In this document: piece by piece, positions 25,526-35,065 of the stretch
Position numbering within the stretch: the first letter of the stretch is position 1
Layout of the letters: every line of letters begins with the position of its first letter
Origin: Agathobaculum hominis
GTDB lineage: Bacteria; Bacillota; Clostridia; Oscillospirales; Butyricicoccaceae
Length of the DNA stretch: 64,000 nucleotides
Assembly: GCF_014288055.1 (NCBI RefSeq)
Contig: NZ_JACOPK010000004.1
Span: 124,001-188,000 of the forward strand
Reading direction: 5' to 3'
Notes under the pieces: generated by a model
Told to the model about the DNA's origin: nothing
The model's input: only the letters and a program-made list of their open reading frames with translations
Databases searched by the model: none
Made by a program: the position numbers and the translations under genes

Positions 25526-26461
25526 ATGGCAGACATGCGAAAATGCGGTATCATCGGTACCGGAAATGTAGGTGCGGCGAGCGCTTATACCCTTGCGGTG
25601 AGCGGACTGTTCTCCGAGGTATTACTGCTTGATGCGGACATGCACAGAGCGGAGGGCGAAGCCGCTGACATTGCGCACGGTGCAGCGCTTCGGCGGCCCT
25701 GCCGGGTACACGCAGGCGGCTACGCCGACTTTGCGGACTGCGGACTGGTTATACTCGCGGCCGGGACGAACCAGCGCCCCGGCGAGACTCGGGAGGCTCT
25801 GCTCGGGCGAAACCGTGCCATCCTGCAAAGCATTCTGGAACAGCTGACCGCTGTAAACCGGGATGCAGTCCTGCTCGTCGTGTCGAACCCGGTGGACGTA
25901 CTGACCGGATATACACTTGAGCTGTCCGGATTTCCGGCTGAGCGGGTCATTGGTTCGGGAACCGTGCTCGACACGGCGCGCATCAAGTGCCTTCTGGGGG
26001 AAAAACTCGGCGTGGACAGCCGAAATGTGCACGCCTTCATGCTGGGCGAGCACGGCGACAGTGAAGTCGCGGTCTGGTCGAGCGCCAATATCTCGGGCGC
26101 GGATCTTGACGACTTCTGCCTTGCTGCCGGAATTGATGATCCGGAAAGCATGCTTGCCTCGCTCGCGCGTGAGGTCACTCACGCAGCGTATGATATCATC
26201 GAGCGCAAGGGCGCAACCTGCTATGGCATTGCGATGGCAGTGCGGCGCATTGCAGAGGCTATCATCCGGGACGAGCACGCCGTCCTGCCCGTTTCGACGC
26301 TTGCGCGCGGTGCTTACGGCATCGAGGGCGTATGCCTCGGTCTGCCTGCCGTCGTAGGAAGATCAGGCGTCTCCCAGGTTCTCGACCTGCCGCTGTCACG
26401 CGATGAGACTGAACGGCTGCTTGCTTCCGCGCACAAGCTCAAAACCCTCATGGAGGGATGA
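25526..26461 (+). CDS. ldh: L-lactate dehydrogenase
   Basis: A 311-residue NAD-dependent 2-hydroxyacid dehydrogenase of the LDH/MDH family. GIIGTGNVGAASAYTLAVSG binds NAD; the specificity loop AGTNQRPGETR has Gln (LDH-type) where malate dehydrogenases have Arg; VVSNPVDVLTGYTLELSG and the catalytic His in MLGEHGDSEV are present. The Gln argues for pyruvate/lactate. AAAGGAG lies nine bases before the ATG. It stands alone between two SLH genes on the opposite strand. Confidence 0.92.
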   Translation: MADMRKCGIIGTGNVGAASAYTLAVSGLFSEVLLLDADMHRAEGEAADIAHGAALRRPCRVHAGGYADFADCGLVILAAGTNQRPGETREALLGRNRAILQSILEQLTAVNRDAVLLVVSNPVDVLTGYTLELSGFPAERVIGSGTVLDTARIKCLLGEKLGVDSRNVHAFMLGEHGDSEVAVWSSANISGADLDDFCLAAGIDDPESMLASLAREVTHAAYDIIERKGATCYGIAMAVRRIAEAIIRDEHAVLPVSTLARGAYGIEGVCLGLPAVVGRSGVSQVLDLPLSRDETERLLASAHKLKTLMEG

Positions 26462-26498
26462 ACAAGGCCGCAGAGCGAAAAACTCTGCGGCCTTGTTT
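26461..26498. terminator. Bidirectional terminator between ldh and the SLH gene
   Basis: AACAAGGCCGCAGAG/CTCTGCGGCCTTGTT: a 15-bp perfect stem with A and T runs on both sides, located between two convergent stop codons. Confidence 0.9.
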
Positions 26499-26509
26499 AT
26501 GATCTTTCA

Positions 26510-27892
26510 TTATTCGCCCTCGGGATGAATCTGCTTAAGATACTCGACCATGTCAATGTAGCTCGACAGGTCGGACGGAATGCTGATCTTGACGGCGGAG
26601 CCGGTCGCCTTGACGACGCTCTTGACATCCATGGAGGCGGAGACGGTCTCGCCTTCGACGGTGATCTTTACGGTGCCCTTGACTGCGACCTCTGCAAGCT
26701 GGCCGTTCCTGACGGTCATGGTGATGGCCGTATCCTTGAATTCGACCTTGGTGTTCGCAGAACCCTCGGGGAGACCGCCTGCATAGCTGGTGAGAATCTC
26801 GTTGATCGTGCTGTTGAGAGCCGAACCATCGTAAGTAACGGTGAGGTCGGAGCCGGACTGCTTGATGTTCTTGATGTAGCAAAGCGGCAGAACATCTGCG
26901 TCACTTACGCCGAAGCTGTGAAGCTGCGCCGTGAGCTCATCAAGATCCAGCGTCATCTTGACCTTGACGCCATCACCCATATCCATGTAGTAAACGCCGC
27001 CGGTGTAGCACGCCTTGATATTCGAAACAACCGGCTCAGAGCCTGTGACCCGGGTCGTGGTCGTGCCGGTGATTTCCATCTGCGCGTCCTTCAGCTTGTC
27101 CGGGTCAACGTAGGCCTTGGTGTTCATCACGCTGTCTGCGGTGATTTCCATGTCGGATGCCTTCATGGTCATGCGGGCGGTAACGTCCTGTTCTGCGCGG
27201 GTAATCGGCGTAGAAACCGCCTTATTGTAGCTTTCAGCGAGATCGATGAAACTGGAGAGCGGCGCCGCCTTACTCTGGTCGATCGCACCGTCGGCGATGA
27301 GCTTGTCGAGCAGGGTGATGTCGGTCGCCTTGACCGGGGTTGCGAGCGCTTCCAGACTCATGGCAGCGACATTATCTCGCAGGAAATTGTTCGTGTCACA
27401 GAAAGATTCGTCGATGAGACCGACGTTGTCCGCCGCAAAGTCAAGTGCACCGGTATAGGTGAAATCACCGTTCTGCGTGTCGGAGTAGCCGAGCGAACGC
27501 AGCAGGAAGGTGGTGTACATCTGAGCGGAGCACTTTGCCTTCGGCTCGAAGGTGGTCGCGGTTGCGCCGGTAGTCAGCTTGTTGTCATAAAGGTACTGGA
27601 CGTAAGGGGCTTCCCAGCCCTCCAGATCGGTAAACGGCGCGGTATAGGTGAGCGCCTTGGCGTCGGCCTCCTTGCCGAGCAGGCGCACGAGCATAACGGC
27701 GGCCTCTGCACGGGTGGGGGCACGGTCAAGGTCGTACTGCGGTGCGCCGGAAGCGGTCGTGCCGGTGCCCTGGAACAAACCGACCTCATGCAGACGGTCA
27801 GCAGACGAAGTGAAGTTTGCCGCACCTGCGGAAACCATTACGCCTGCTGCACAGGCAACTGCCATAGCGCCGAGCTTAAAGCATCTTTTCAT
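26510..27892 (-). CDS. S-layer homology (SLH) domain exported protein
   Basis: A 460-residue exported protein: signal peptide (residues 1-25, ending SAGAA-N), then SLH repeats (DLDRAPTRAEAAVMLVRLLGKE; PFTDLEGWEAPYVQYLYDNKLTTG; SLGYSDTQNGDFTYTGAL) over about residues 28-190. The C-terminal half is repeat-poor and beta-rich (VTARMTMKASDMEITADSV), reminiscent of LppX/DUF6612-type lipid-binding or stress domains, though I cannot assign it. SLH repeats anchor to pyruvylated wall polymer. Closely related at its N-terminus to the gene at 24,175. Confidence 0.82.
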   Translation of the reverse strand: MKRCFKLGAMAVACAAGVMVSAGAANFTSSADRLHEVGLFQGTGTTASGAPQYDLDRAPTRAEAAVMLVRLLGKEADAKALTYTAPFTDLEGWEAPYVQYLYDNKLTTGATATTFEPKAKCSAQMYTTFLLRSLGYSDTQNGDFTYTGALDFAADNVGLIDESFCDTNNFLRDNVAAMSLEALATPVKATDITLLDKLIADGAIDQSKAAPLSSFIDLAESYNKAVSTPITRAEQDVTARMTMKASDMEITADSVMNTKAYVDPDKLKDAQMEITGTTTTRVTGSEPVVSNIKACYTGGVYYMDMGDGVKVKMTLDLDELTAQLHSFGVSDADVLPLCYIKNIKQSGSDLTVTYDGSALNSTINEILTSYAGGLPEGSANTKVEFKDTAITMTVRNGQLAEVAVKGTVKITVEGETVSASMDVKSVVKATGSAVKISIPSDLSSYIDMVEYLKQIHPEGE

Positions 27893-28011
27893 AATTTTCT
27901 CCTCCTTACACTTTTACTGGATAGGACCAGTTTATATGTTCATTATAACAGAGTTAATATGAAAAGCAAGCGGTATTTCTTTTTGCAGAAAGCTTTATTC
28001 TCAGCAGAGGT

Positions 28012-28905
28012 TTACCCTTCCGCTGAGGGGGAAGAGGAAACTATCTGCATATGCGGATATGCAATCTCTATCCCTTCCCTGTCGTAGGCCTGCTTGATGC
28101 CCTCCAATACGGCACACTTGAGCGCGAATGCAGTCGCGTTGTCCTTCGCCCAGAGAGACGCGCGCAGCGTCACCGACGAGTCGGCGAGCTCGAGTACCAC
28201 GACTGTCACCTTGGGCGCGCCGTCATGCTTCTGCTGTTCGGTGCGCACATCGAGATAGCTCGGCTGCCGCGCTACCTCGGCTGCAAGCAGTTCCTTCGCC
28301 TTTTTCAGGTCACTCTCGTAGCTGACGCCCACGGTCAGGAACACGCAGATGCGGCTGTCCGCGTAGTCGGCGTTTTCGATGATGGCGCTGTTCATCTTGC
28401 TGTTCGGGATGATAACGCGCTTGTTCTCGACTGTGCGCACGGCGGTGTGATGCAGCGTGATCTCTTCGACTGTGCCGGTGATGTCGCTGTCGACATAACG
28501 CACGACGTCTCCCATCTTGAACGGCTTGAACAGCAGGATCATCACGCCGCTCACGACGCTGCCGAGCGCTTCCTGCGCCGCAAGACCGGCTACCACAGCG
28601 ATAACACCGCCGGCCGTCAGCAGGGTATGTACCGCGCTCGAAAGCAGAGGTATCGCTCCGATAATGACCATGCCGCCGGCAAAATACACCGCTGCGACCG
28701 CGATATAGCGCACGAAGCCAGTTACTGTCGCGAGCGAACTGCCCGACTTTCTCTGTCGGTCGACAAGCTTGCGCATCAGTCGATTTACCGTCTGCGCCGC
28801 GATATAGGTCAGCACTGCGGTCAGGATCGCCAGTCCGGCCATGCCCAGAAAGCGACCGGCGGGCGTGGACATGAATTCTTCTATCTTTGCAAGCAAGCAC
28901 AGCAC
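28012..28905 (-). CDS. Mechanosensitive ion channel (MscS family)
   Basis: A 297-residue channel with three membrane helices (about residues 18-110), the pore-lining Gly/Ala-rich helix LLTAGGVIAVVAGLAAQEALGSVVSG, and the beta domain with FKMGDVVRYVDSDITGTVEEITLHHTAVRTVENKRVIIPNSKM, the MscS hallmark. It releases solutes upon hypo-osmotic shock. The length is close to E. coli MscS (286). No obvious operon partner. Confidence 0.93.
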   Translation of the reverse strand: MLCLLAKIEEFMSTPAGRFLGMAGLAILTAVLTYIAAQTVNRLMRKLVDRQRKSGSSLATVTGFVRYIAVAAVYFAGGMVIIGAIPLLSSAVHTLLTAGGVIAVVAGLAAQEALGSVVSGVMILLFKPFKMGDVVRYVDSDITGTVEEITLHHTAVRTVENKRVIIPNSKMNSAIIENADYADSRICVFLTVGVSYESDLKKAKELLAAEVARQPSYLDVRTEQQKHDGAPKVTVVVLELADSSVTLRASLWAKDNATAFALKCAVLEGIKQAYDREGIEIAYPHMQIVSSSPSAEG

Positions 28906-28928
28906 TCCTTTCCTTGAAAAACAGCGAA

Positions 28929-28952
28929 GGCGAGGTGATGCGTCACCCCGCC
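28929..28952 (-). terminator. Possible terminator after proS
   Basis: Hairpin GGCG-GGTGA/TCACC-CGCC with a TTTTT run about 12 bases later on the minus strand; modest. Confidence 0.4.
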
Positions 28953-28974
28953 CTGCATAAGTTTCTGATGCGTC

Positions 28975-30414
28975 TTAGTACGCGATGCCCCAGACAACCA
29001 TCTTGTCGGCCTTCTTGCCGCAGACCGGGCAGGTATCTGCAATATGCTCCTGCTCAAACGGCATGCAGCGGCTCGGCATGCCGGTTTCTTCCTTGATCTT
29101 CTCCTCACAGGCCTGATCGCCGCACCACATGGACTTGATAAAGCCAGTGTGTTCAGCGAGGATGGACTTCATCTCATCCAGGCTGGTTGCGGTGTAGGTA
29201 TGTGCCTCGCGGTTTGCCAGCGCCTTTTCGTAGAGGCTCTTCTGGATGTCATCGAGCAGAGCCGGAATGGTCTTTTCGAGATCCTCGAACTTGACAACGG
29301 TCTTTTCGCGGGTGTCGCGGCGGACAAGCACACACTGACCCTCGGCGATGTCGCGCGGGCCGACCTCCAGACGGAGCGGAATGCCCTTCATCTCATACTC
29401 GGCGAACTTCCAGCCCGGGGTATTGTCGGACAGATCGATCTTTGCACGGATACCGGCTGCCTTGACCTGCTCGTACAGCTCGGCTGCCTTTTCCTTGACG
29501 CCTTCCTTATGGGCAGCGACCGGGATTACGACGAGCTGGGTCGGAGCGATGCGCGGCGGCAGCACCAGACCCTCGTTATCGCCGTGGGTCATGATGATCG
29601 CGCCGATAATACGGGTGGAAACGCCCCAGGAGGTCTGATACATATACTGAAGCGTGTTGTTCTTATCGGTGTACTGCATGCCGAAGGCGCGCGCGAAGCC
29701 GTCACCGAAGTAGTGCGAGGTGCCGGACTGAAGCGCCTTGCAGTCGTGCATCATGGCCTCGATCGTGTAGGTGTTCTCTGCACCGGCGAAGCGCTCCTTC
29801 GGGGTCTTTTCGCCCTTGACGACCGGGATGGCCAGCCATTCCTCGAAGAACTTCGCGTAGATGTTCAGCATGCGCAGGGTCTCCTGCATCGCCTCCTCGG
29901 CGGTGGCGTGGACGGTATGACCCTCCTGCCACCAGAACTCACGGGAACGCAGGAACGGACGGGTGGTCTTTTCCCAGCGGACGACCGAGCACCACTGATT
30001 GTACAGCTTGGGCAGGTCACGCCAGGAACGGACGATCTTCGCGTAATGCTCGCAGAACAGGGTCTCGGAGGTCGGGCGGACACACAGACGCTCCTCGAGC
30101 TTGTCATTGCCGCCGTGGGTGACCCACGCGCACTCCGGCGCGAAGCCCTCTACATGGTCGGCCTCCTTCTGGAGCAGGCTTTCCGGGATGAAGATCGGCA
30201 TCGCAACGTTCTCATGGCCGGTCTCCTTGAACATAGTGTCGAGCGTGTGCTGAATGTTCTCCCACAGCGCCTGCGCGTACGGGCGCATGATGATGCAGCC
30301 CTTGACGGACGAGTAGTCCGCCATCTCCGCCTTTTTTACGATATCTGTGTACCACTGCGCGAAATCCACGTCCATCGACGTGATCTCACTGACCAGCTTT
30401 TTCTTTTCTGCCAT
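28975..30414 (-). CDS. proS: Prolyl-tRNA synthetase, eukaryote/archaea-like type
   Basis: A 479-residue class II synthetase of the short ProRS form that lacks the bacterial INS editing domain and has a C-terminal zinc-binding-like extension. Motif 2 RWEKTTRPFLRSREFWWQEGHT, TSWGVSTRIIGAIIMTHGD (motif 3 region) and the tail with Cys residues (MWCGDQACEEK; TCPVCGKKADKMVVWGIAY) are all as expected; the terminal Tyr is conserved in this type. Its ATG overlaps the stop of the upstream SLH gene by one base. No T-box is visible before it. Confidence 0.96.
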   Translation of the reverse strand: MAEKKKLVSEITSMDVDFAQWYTDIVKKAEMADYSSVKGCIIMRPYAQALWENIQHTLDTMFKETGHENVAMPIFIPESLLQKEADHVEGFAPECAWVTHGGNDKLEERLCVRPTSETLFCEHYAKIVRSWRDLPKLYNQWCSVVRWEKTTRPFLRSREFWWQEGHTVHATAEEAMQETLRMLNIYAKFFEEWLAIPVVKGEKTPKERFAGAENTYTIEAMMHDCKALQSGTSHYFGDGFARAFGMQYTDKNNTLQYMYQTSWGVSTRIIGAIIMTHGDNEGLVLPPRIAPTQLVVIPVAAHKEGVKEKAAELYEQVKAAGIRAKIDLSDNTPGWKFAEYEMKGIPLRLEVGPRDIAEGQCVLVRRDTREKTVVKFEDLEKTIPALLDDIQKSLYEKALANREAHTYTATSLDEMKSILAEHTGFIKSMWCGDQACEEKIKEETGMPSRCMPFEQEHIADTCPVCGKKADKMVVWGIAY

Positions 30415-32180
30415 TATTCTTCACCTTTCTGGTTCGCAATAATCTTATCTATTTTCTCTTGTTCGTTTTCCAGCGCATCGTTGCCCCAGATGTAGAATAC
30501 ATCATCGGTTGCAGACCGGACGGTAATCCTTCCGTCTTTCAACAGGCAGGTATAGTGTCCGCTTCTATGGCCCTCTGTCGGAATGGCGATTGTGAAGCGA
30601 ACAGCACCGCTTTTGACCGTCTTTACCTCGTCGATCAGAATGTCATCGAGTGTTGCAAACGTGGTCTGTGTTCCATCCGGCGCGATACGCACGAGCATAT
30701 CACCGGCCATGTATCCGATACCATCCGAATAGTATTCCGTCCGCTCAGATTTATTGCAGGAAACAGCATAATAGGCCCCATCGGCATCCTGCTTTACGCT
30801 GATGACCGGAGAGTCTGTCACCTGCACCAAACGGCCGTTTTCTTTGCGGTACAGCCCGGCTGTGCCCCAGAACAGCGCACCGTCACTGCCGAATATCTGC
30901 GGTGCAAAATGCTTGCGCACCTCGGCATCATCCGACTGATACGCATTGGAGATGGCATAGCTGTCTGTCTTTTGACCGTCCCAGTTATATGCCGTCAGCA
31001 CGGTTTCGTCCGCCGTGCATTTCTGCGTAATAATCATGCCATCCTCGGTCAGTTGGCAGATGCCTGCCGCCATGTTGAACGGCTCCACGCCTGTTTCCGT
31101 GAGCTTATAACCGGTCGTCTCGTCCGTGCAGATGATGCAGCCGCGTGCGCTCTGATAAACGGTATGTGCTGCCTGCTGCTGTGCTTCGGTCAGGGTCAGT
31201 TCGGTTTTGACCGTATCGCCGCGCACTGAGCACAGCGAATACGTTTCCGTTTTCCGGTCGTGCACCAGCAGATAATCGGTTTCTCCGGCACTGCCGAGAT
31301 ATTCCACGGAGCTTTCTTTCGGCAGCGAGAGCACTTGCGTCAGTTTCATCGTCTTGCTGTCCATGCGGTACAGGGTCAAGTCCGACTGATCCATATCGCT
31401 CTGCGCATAACGGTCTGTACCGCTGACAGGCTGCACTCCGTCAATCGGGCACTGTGCCACTGTCACATCTGCGATCTGGCAGACGAACGGCGAAGCGATC
31501 AGGTTCCACTTGTCATCGTACTGATAATCATTGCCGTAATCACGCGGCAGAACGTTCCATGCCGCATTTTTGAACTGTTCCGCCGTGAAAACGCCGTTGT
31601 CGATCAGCTTTTCCGCCACACTACGGTCGCCTTCGTCGCCGTTTTTCGCGTAGTTCGTACTGAGCAGCCGCGCCGAGAGCGAAACCGCATCTCCGCGGAT
31701 AAAGCCCTCCTCGTCCGTCTGCCGTACCTCATCGTTATCGACAAAAGCCGTACCCTGATAGCTGTCCGCATCCAAATGTGCCCGGGTCAGAAAAATGCAA
31801 TACTGGTCGCAGGTGACATTGCGCTGCGAGCCGTACAGTGTCGCGGAAACGCCTTTGGTCAAACCATTCTGATACAGCCAGCCGACGTATTTGTCCGCCC
31901 ACTGCGGCACATCGGTAAACGGATGCTTCCAGTTTCCTGCCAGCGCGGTCTTTTCTGCGCCAAGCAGACGGGTCAGCATCACCGAGGCCTCTGCGCGGGT
32001 CATGGATTTCTCCAGCGCAAAGCCCTTGTCGGTGCCTTTAAACAGCCCGAGATCGTAAAGCATCTGCGCTTGCGCTTCGGTATCGCCGGGATAGTTGTTG
32101 TTGATCGTACCGACCCGTGCGGCACCGGCGGCACAAGTCAGCAGACCTGCCATCAAACACGCGGAAACAAATTTTTTCAT
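30414..32180 (-). CDS. Large S-layer homology (SLH) domain exported protein
   Basis: About 588 residues. Signal peptide MKKFVSACLMAGLLTCAAGA, then SLH repeats (QMLYDLGLFKGTDKGFALEKSMTRAEASVMLTRLLG; PFTDVPQWADKYVGWLYQNGLTKG; CDQYCIFLTRAHLD), then about 380 residues resembling a beta-propeller-like sensor (repeated blocks such as LYRMDSKTMKLTQVLSLPKES and LYRKENGRLVQVTDSPVISVKQDADGAYY), a guess by pattern. GGGAGG precedes the ATG. The gene ends on the proS start codon and is probably co-transcribed with it. Confidence 0.8.
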   Translation of the reverse strand: MKKFVSACLMAGLLTCAAGAARVGTINNNYPGDTEAQAQMLYDLGLFKGTDKGFALEKSMTRAEASVMLTRLLGAEKTALAGNWKHPFTDVPQWADKYVGWLYQNGLTKGVSATLYGSQRNVTCDQYCIFLTRAHLDADSYQGTAFVDNDEVRQTDEEGFIRGDAVSLSARLLSTNYAKNGDEGDRSVAEKLIDNGVFTAEQFKNAAWNVLPRDYGNDYQYDDKWNLIASPFVCQIADVTVAQCPIDGVQPVSGTDRYAQSDMDQSDLTLYRMDSKTMKLTQVLSLPKESSVEYLGSAGETDYLLVHDRKTETYSLCSVRGDTVKTELTLTEAQQQAAHTVYQSARGCIICTDETTGYKLTETGVEPFNMAAGICQLTEDGMIITQKCTADETVLTAYNWDGQKTDSYAISNAYQSDDAEVRKHFAPQIFGSDGALFWGTAGLYRKENGRLVQVTDSPVISVKQDADGAYYAVSCNKSERTEYYSDGIGYMAGDMLVRIAPDGTQTTFATLDDILIDEVKTVKSGAVRFTIAIPTEGHRSGHYTCLLKDGRITVRSATDDVFYIWGNDALENEQEKIDKIIANQKGEE

Positions 32181-32274
32181 GCCGCATCCTCCCTGCATAC
32201 ATGACAAAACTCTATGAACCTTTATTCTATTGTGACGGAGAACGGAATACCGCTTCCGCTCTCCGTTTTGCTGC

Positions 32275-34029
32275 TTACTTCAGCCTGTTCTTAACCTCGT
32301 AATCGAGCTTCTCGATAAATTCGCTGAGCTCCATCGGGGTGGTCTCGCCGGTCTTGCGGTTGCGAACGGAGATGATGCCCTTCTCCTCGTCCTTGTCGCC
32401 GATAACGATCATATACGGTACCTTGTGTACCTGCGCCTCGCGGATCTTGTAGCCGATCTTCTCGTTGCGCTCGTCCATGGTGGCGCGGAAGCCCTTGTCG
32501 GTCAGCTGCTTCATGACCTCCTGTGCACAGGGAATGTTGCGGTCAGTCATCGGCATGACGCGAACCTGCTCCGGAGCCAGCCAGGTCGGGAACGCGCCGG
32601 CAAAGTGCTCGGTGATAACGCCGATGAAACGCTCGATCGAGCCGAGAACGACGCGGTGAATCATGACCGGGCGATGCTTCTCGCCGTCCGCACCGGTGTA
32701 CTCGAGCTCGAAGCGCTCAGGCAGCTGCATATCGAGCTGAATGGTGCCGCACTGCCAGGTACGGCCGATGGAGTCTGCCAGATGGAAGTCGAGCTTCGGG
32801 CCGTAGAACGCGCCGTCACCCTCGTTGACAACATAGTCCTTGCCGATCTCAGTGATCGCCTCGGCGAGGGTTTTTTCAGCGAACTGCCAGTCCTTGAGCT
32901 CGCCCATGTGGTCCTCCGGCATGGTGGACAGCTCGATCTGATAGGTCAGACCGAAGGTGGAATATACCTCATCGAACAGGCGGACAACGTTCTTGATCTC
33001 GTCCTTCATCTGATCCCAGGTCATGAAGATGTGGGCATCATCCTGCGTGAAGCAGCGGACGCGGAACAGACCGTGCAGCGCGCCGGACAGCTCGTGACGG
33101 TGTACCAGACCCAGCTCGCCCACGCGCAGCGGCAGCTCCTTGTAGGAATGCGGCTGAGACTTGTAAACGAGCATGCCGCCCGGGCAGTTCATCGGCTTGA
33201 TTGCGTAGTCCTCGTCGTCGATGACGGTGGTGTACATGTTCTGCTTGTAGTGATCCCAGTGGCCGGAGCGCTCCCACAGCTTGCGGTTGAGGATCATCGG
33301 AGTGGAGACCTCAACGTAGCCATAGCGCTTGTGAACCTCGCGCCAGTAGTCGATGAGCGTGTTCTTGAGGATCATGCCGTTGGGCAGGAAGAACGGGAAG
33401 CCGGGGCCCTCCTCGGTCAGCATGAACAGACCGAGCTCCTTGCCGAGCTTGCGGTGGTCGCGTTTCTTCGCTTCTTCGAGCATGTTAAGGTACTGGTCAA
33501 GCTCGTCCTTCTTCGGGAACGCGGTGCCGTAGATACGCTGGAGCATCTTCTTGGAGGAGTCGCCGCGCCAGTAAGCGCCCGTAACGTTCATCAGCTTGAT
33601 GCCGTTGCCCTTGACACGGCCGGTGGAGTCCAGATGCGGACCTGCGCACAGGTCGGTGAATTCGCCCTGCTTGTAGAAGGAGATCGTAGCGTCTTCGGGC
33701 AGGTCGTTGATCAGCTCTACCTTGTACGGCTCCTCGCGCTCCTGCATGAGCTTGACAGCTTCCTCACGCGGAAGCTCGAAGCGCTCGAGCTTTTCCTTCT
33801 CCTTGCAGATCTTGCGCATCTCGGCCTCGAGTGCGTCCAGATGCTCCTGCGTGAAGGAGAACGGTGCATCGAAGTCGTAATAGAAGCCGTTTTCGATAGC
33901 CGGGCCGATGGCCAGCTTGACCTCCGGGTACAGACGCTTTACCGCCTGAGCGAGGATGTGGGAAACCGTGTGACGGTACGTGTCACGGTATTCCTTGTTT
34001 TCAAACGTGTACTTGTTGTCCTCAGACAT
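32275..34029 (-). CDS. thrS: Threonyl-tRNA synthetase lacking the N-terminal TGS domain
   Basis: A 584-residue ThrRS. The usual bacterial enzyme is about 640 residues; here the roughly 60-residue TGS (N1) domain is missing and the protein starts near the editing domain (RHTVSHILAQAVKRLYP with the HxxxH motif). The catalytic core is complete: NCPGGMLVYKSQPHSYKELPLRVGELGLVHRHELSGALHGLFRVR (motif 2), and VLGSIERFIGVITEHFAGAFPTWLAP (motif 3), followed by the anticodon-binding domain. AGGTGA-type site upstream of the ATG; no longer start is available since the T-box leader follows. Confidence 0.95.
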   Translation of the reverse strand: MSEDNKYTFENKEYRDTYRHTVSHILAQAVKRLYPEVKLAIGPAIENGFYYDFDAPFSFTQEHLDALEAEMRKICKEKEKLERFELPREEAVKLMQEREEPYKVELINDLPEDATISFYKQGEFTDLCAGPHLDSTGRVKGNGIKLMNVTGAYWRGDSSKKMLQRIYGTAFPKKDELDQYLNMLEEAKKRDHRKLGKELGLFMLTEEGPGFPFFLPNGMILKNTLIDYWREVHKRYGYVEVSTPMILNRKLWERSGHWDHYKQNMYTTVIDDEDYAIKPMNCPGGMLVYKSQPHSYKELPLRVGELGLVHRHELSGALHGLFRVRCFTQDDAHIFMTWDQMKDEIKNVVRLFDEVYSTFGLTYQIELSTMPEDHMGELKDWQFAEKTLAEAITEIGKDYVVNEGDGAFYGPKLDFHLADSIGRTWQCGTIQLDMQLPERFELEYTGADGEKHRPVMIHRVVLGSIERFIGVITEHFAGAFPTWLAPEQVRVMPMTDRNIPCAQEVMKQLTDKGFRATMDERNEKIGYKIREAQVHKVPYMIVIGDKDEEKGIISVRNRKTGETTPMELSEFIEKLDYEVKNRLK

Positions 34030-34079
34030 GGTTTTATCTCACCTTTCCTGTCAGTTTTAACAAAAATAAGCGTAATCCG

Positions 34080-34400
34080 TGCAGATAAAAAAATTCCGCT
34101 CACCGCTGAGTGTGAGACTCAGGGGTGAGCGGAAAGCCCACGGTACCACCCTGCTTGCAGAGCCTCGGCATCCGATACACGAGGTTTCGGAGAAGGCGTT
34201 TCTGCCGCTTGGGGTCTTATAACGCAGACGAAACGATACAGCTTCAGCACTTTTCTAAAGGCATTGGGCCGTACAGCTCGGGAAACCGGTAGCCGTTCCT
34301 TGAGGTCTGCGGACGCTTTCAGCCGCGTCATCCGCTCTCTTGCAGGACCGTATTTATGGAAACAGCATTTTTCCGTCGAAGCCGATAATATTGTTAAGTT
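34080..34400 (-). promoter_or_regulatory. T-box leader of thrS (tRNA-Thr sensing)
   Basis: On the minus strand: stem I with AGAGAGCGG (near 34,330), a candidate ACC (Thr) specifier in GGCTACCGGTTTCC near 34,285-34,295, the T-box TGGTACCGTGGGC at about 34,137-34,149, and a long terminator hairpin TTCCGCTCACC ... GGTGAGCGGAA (34,094-34,134) followed by seven Ts. Uncharged tRNA-Thr should relieve termination. The specifier is inferred from context. Confidence 0.9.
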
Positions 34401-34415
34401 TGAATTACATGGACT

Positions 34416-34444
34416 ATTTTATACTGTAATTACTGGTTTGTCAA
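34416..34444 (-). promoter_or_regulatory. Sigma-A promoter of the thrS leader
   Basis: TTGACA (34,439-34,444), 17 bp, TAAAAT (34,416-34,421) on the minus strand, just ahead of stem I of the T-box. Confidence 0.65.
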
Positions 34445-34514
34445 CCCCTTTTTCGCAACCTTTTACAGAGAACAGAAGCGGCTGCGCTGCTGATGAGAAC
34501 GGGGAAAACGGTGT

Positions 34515-35051
34515 TCAGCATTTGAGCGCCGGGTCAGAGATATTCTTTGTAATGCGTTCATAAAACGCACGCTGGTCATCCATGGTGGAGAACGCCTCGA
34601 AGGGGACGATGATGGCGGAAAACTCGTCGACAAAAATGAAGTAATGCCTGTCATCGGATGCAGTACGCTGCACTGCGTCATAGCGGTAAACGCTGTCCTC
34701 GTTCTCCCCCTTGAGCTCGAAGTCTTCATCGCGCAGGGTGAGTGTCTTGGGGCCGCAGAGCTGCTTGTTGTTGGCGTTTTTGAGGATGCGCTCGGTATTT
34801 TTCACGACTTTGCGGCGCATATACCACGGCGTTCCGAAAAAGCAGACCGCAGCGAGTGCGAGATAAACCAGACCGGAGACGAGTGTCAGCGCGTGCAGCC
34901 AGTACATGAGCACCGAACCACCGATGATGACGATGACAGCCGTTGCGACACGCATCATCCAGATGGAGCGCTGCACGACAGCATTGTTGTTGAAGTAGTT
35001 AAGATTAAAGTCGATGTAATCCTGTTTGGAAACACTGTATTTGAATTCCAA
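34515..35051 (-). CDS. YcxB-like membrane protein
   Basis: A 178-residue protein with the pattern of YcxB-like proteins: an N-terminal F-K-Y-S-V-S-K-Q-D-Y-I-D-F stretch, two adjacent membrane helices (about residues 30-75, VIVIIGGSVLMYWL and GLVYLALAAVCFFG), and a C-terminal cytosolic beta domain with YRYDAVQRTASDDRHYFIFVDEFSAIIVPFEAF. Function unknown. The TTG eight bases after GAGGAGG is the most plausible start; the longer open frame runs through the tRNA remnant and is not coding. Last chromosomal protein gene before the prophage. Confidence 0.72.
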   Translation of the reverse strand: MEFKYSVSKQDYIDFNLNYFNNNAVVQRSIWMMRVATAVIVIIGGSVLMYWLHALTLVSGLVYLALAAVCFFGTPWYMRRKVVKNTERILKNANNKQLCGPKTLTLRDEDFELKGENEDSVYRYDAVQRTASDDRHYFIFVDEFSAIIVPFEAFSTMDDQRAFYERITKNISDPALKC

Positions 35052-35065
35052 GGTGAAAGCCTCCT

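Noticed and set aside
32235..32265. Inverted repeat ACGGAGA/TCTCCGT after thrS considered as a terminator
   Set aside because: The stem is good but no T tract follows on the minus strand; left unannotated.
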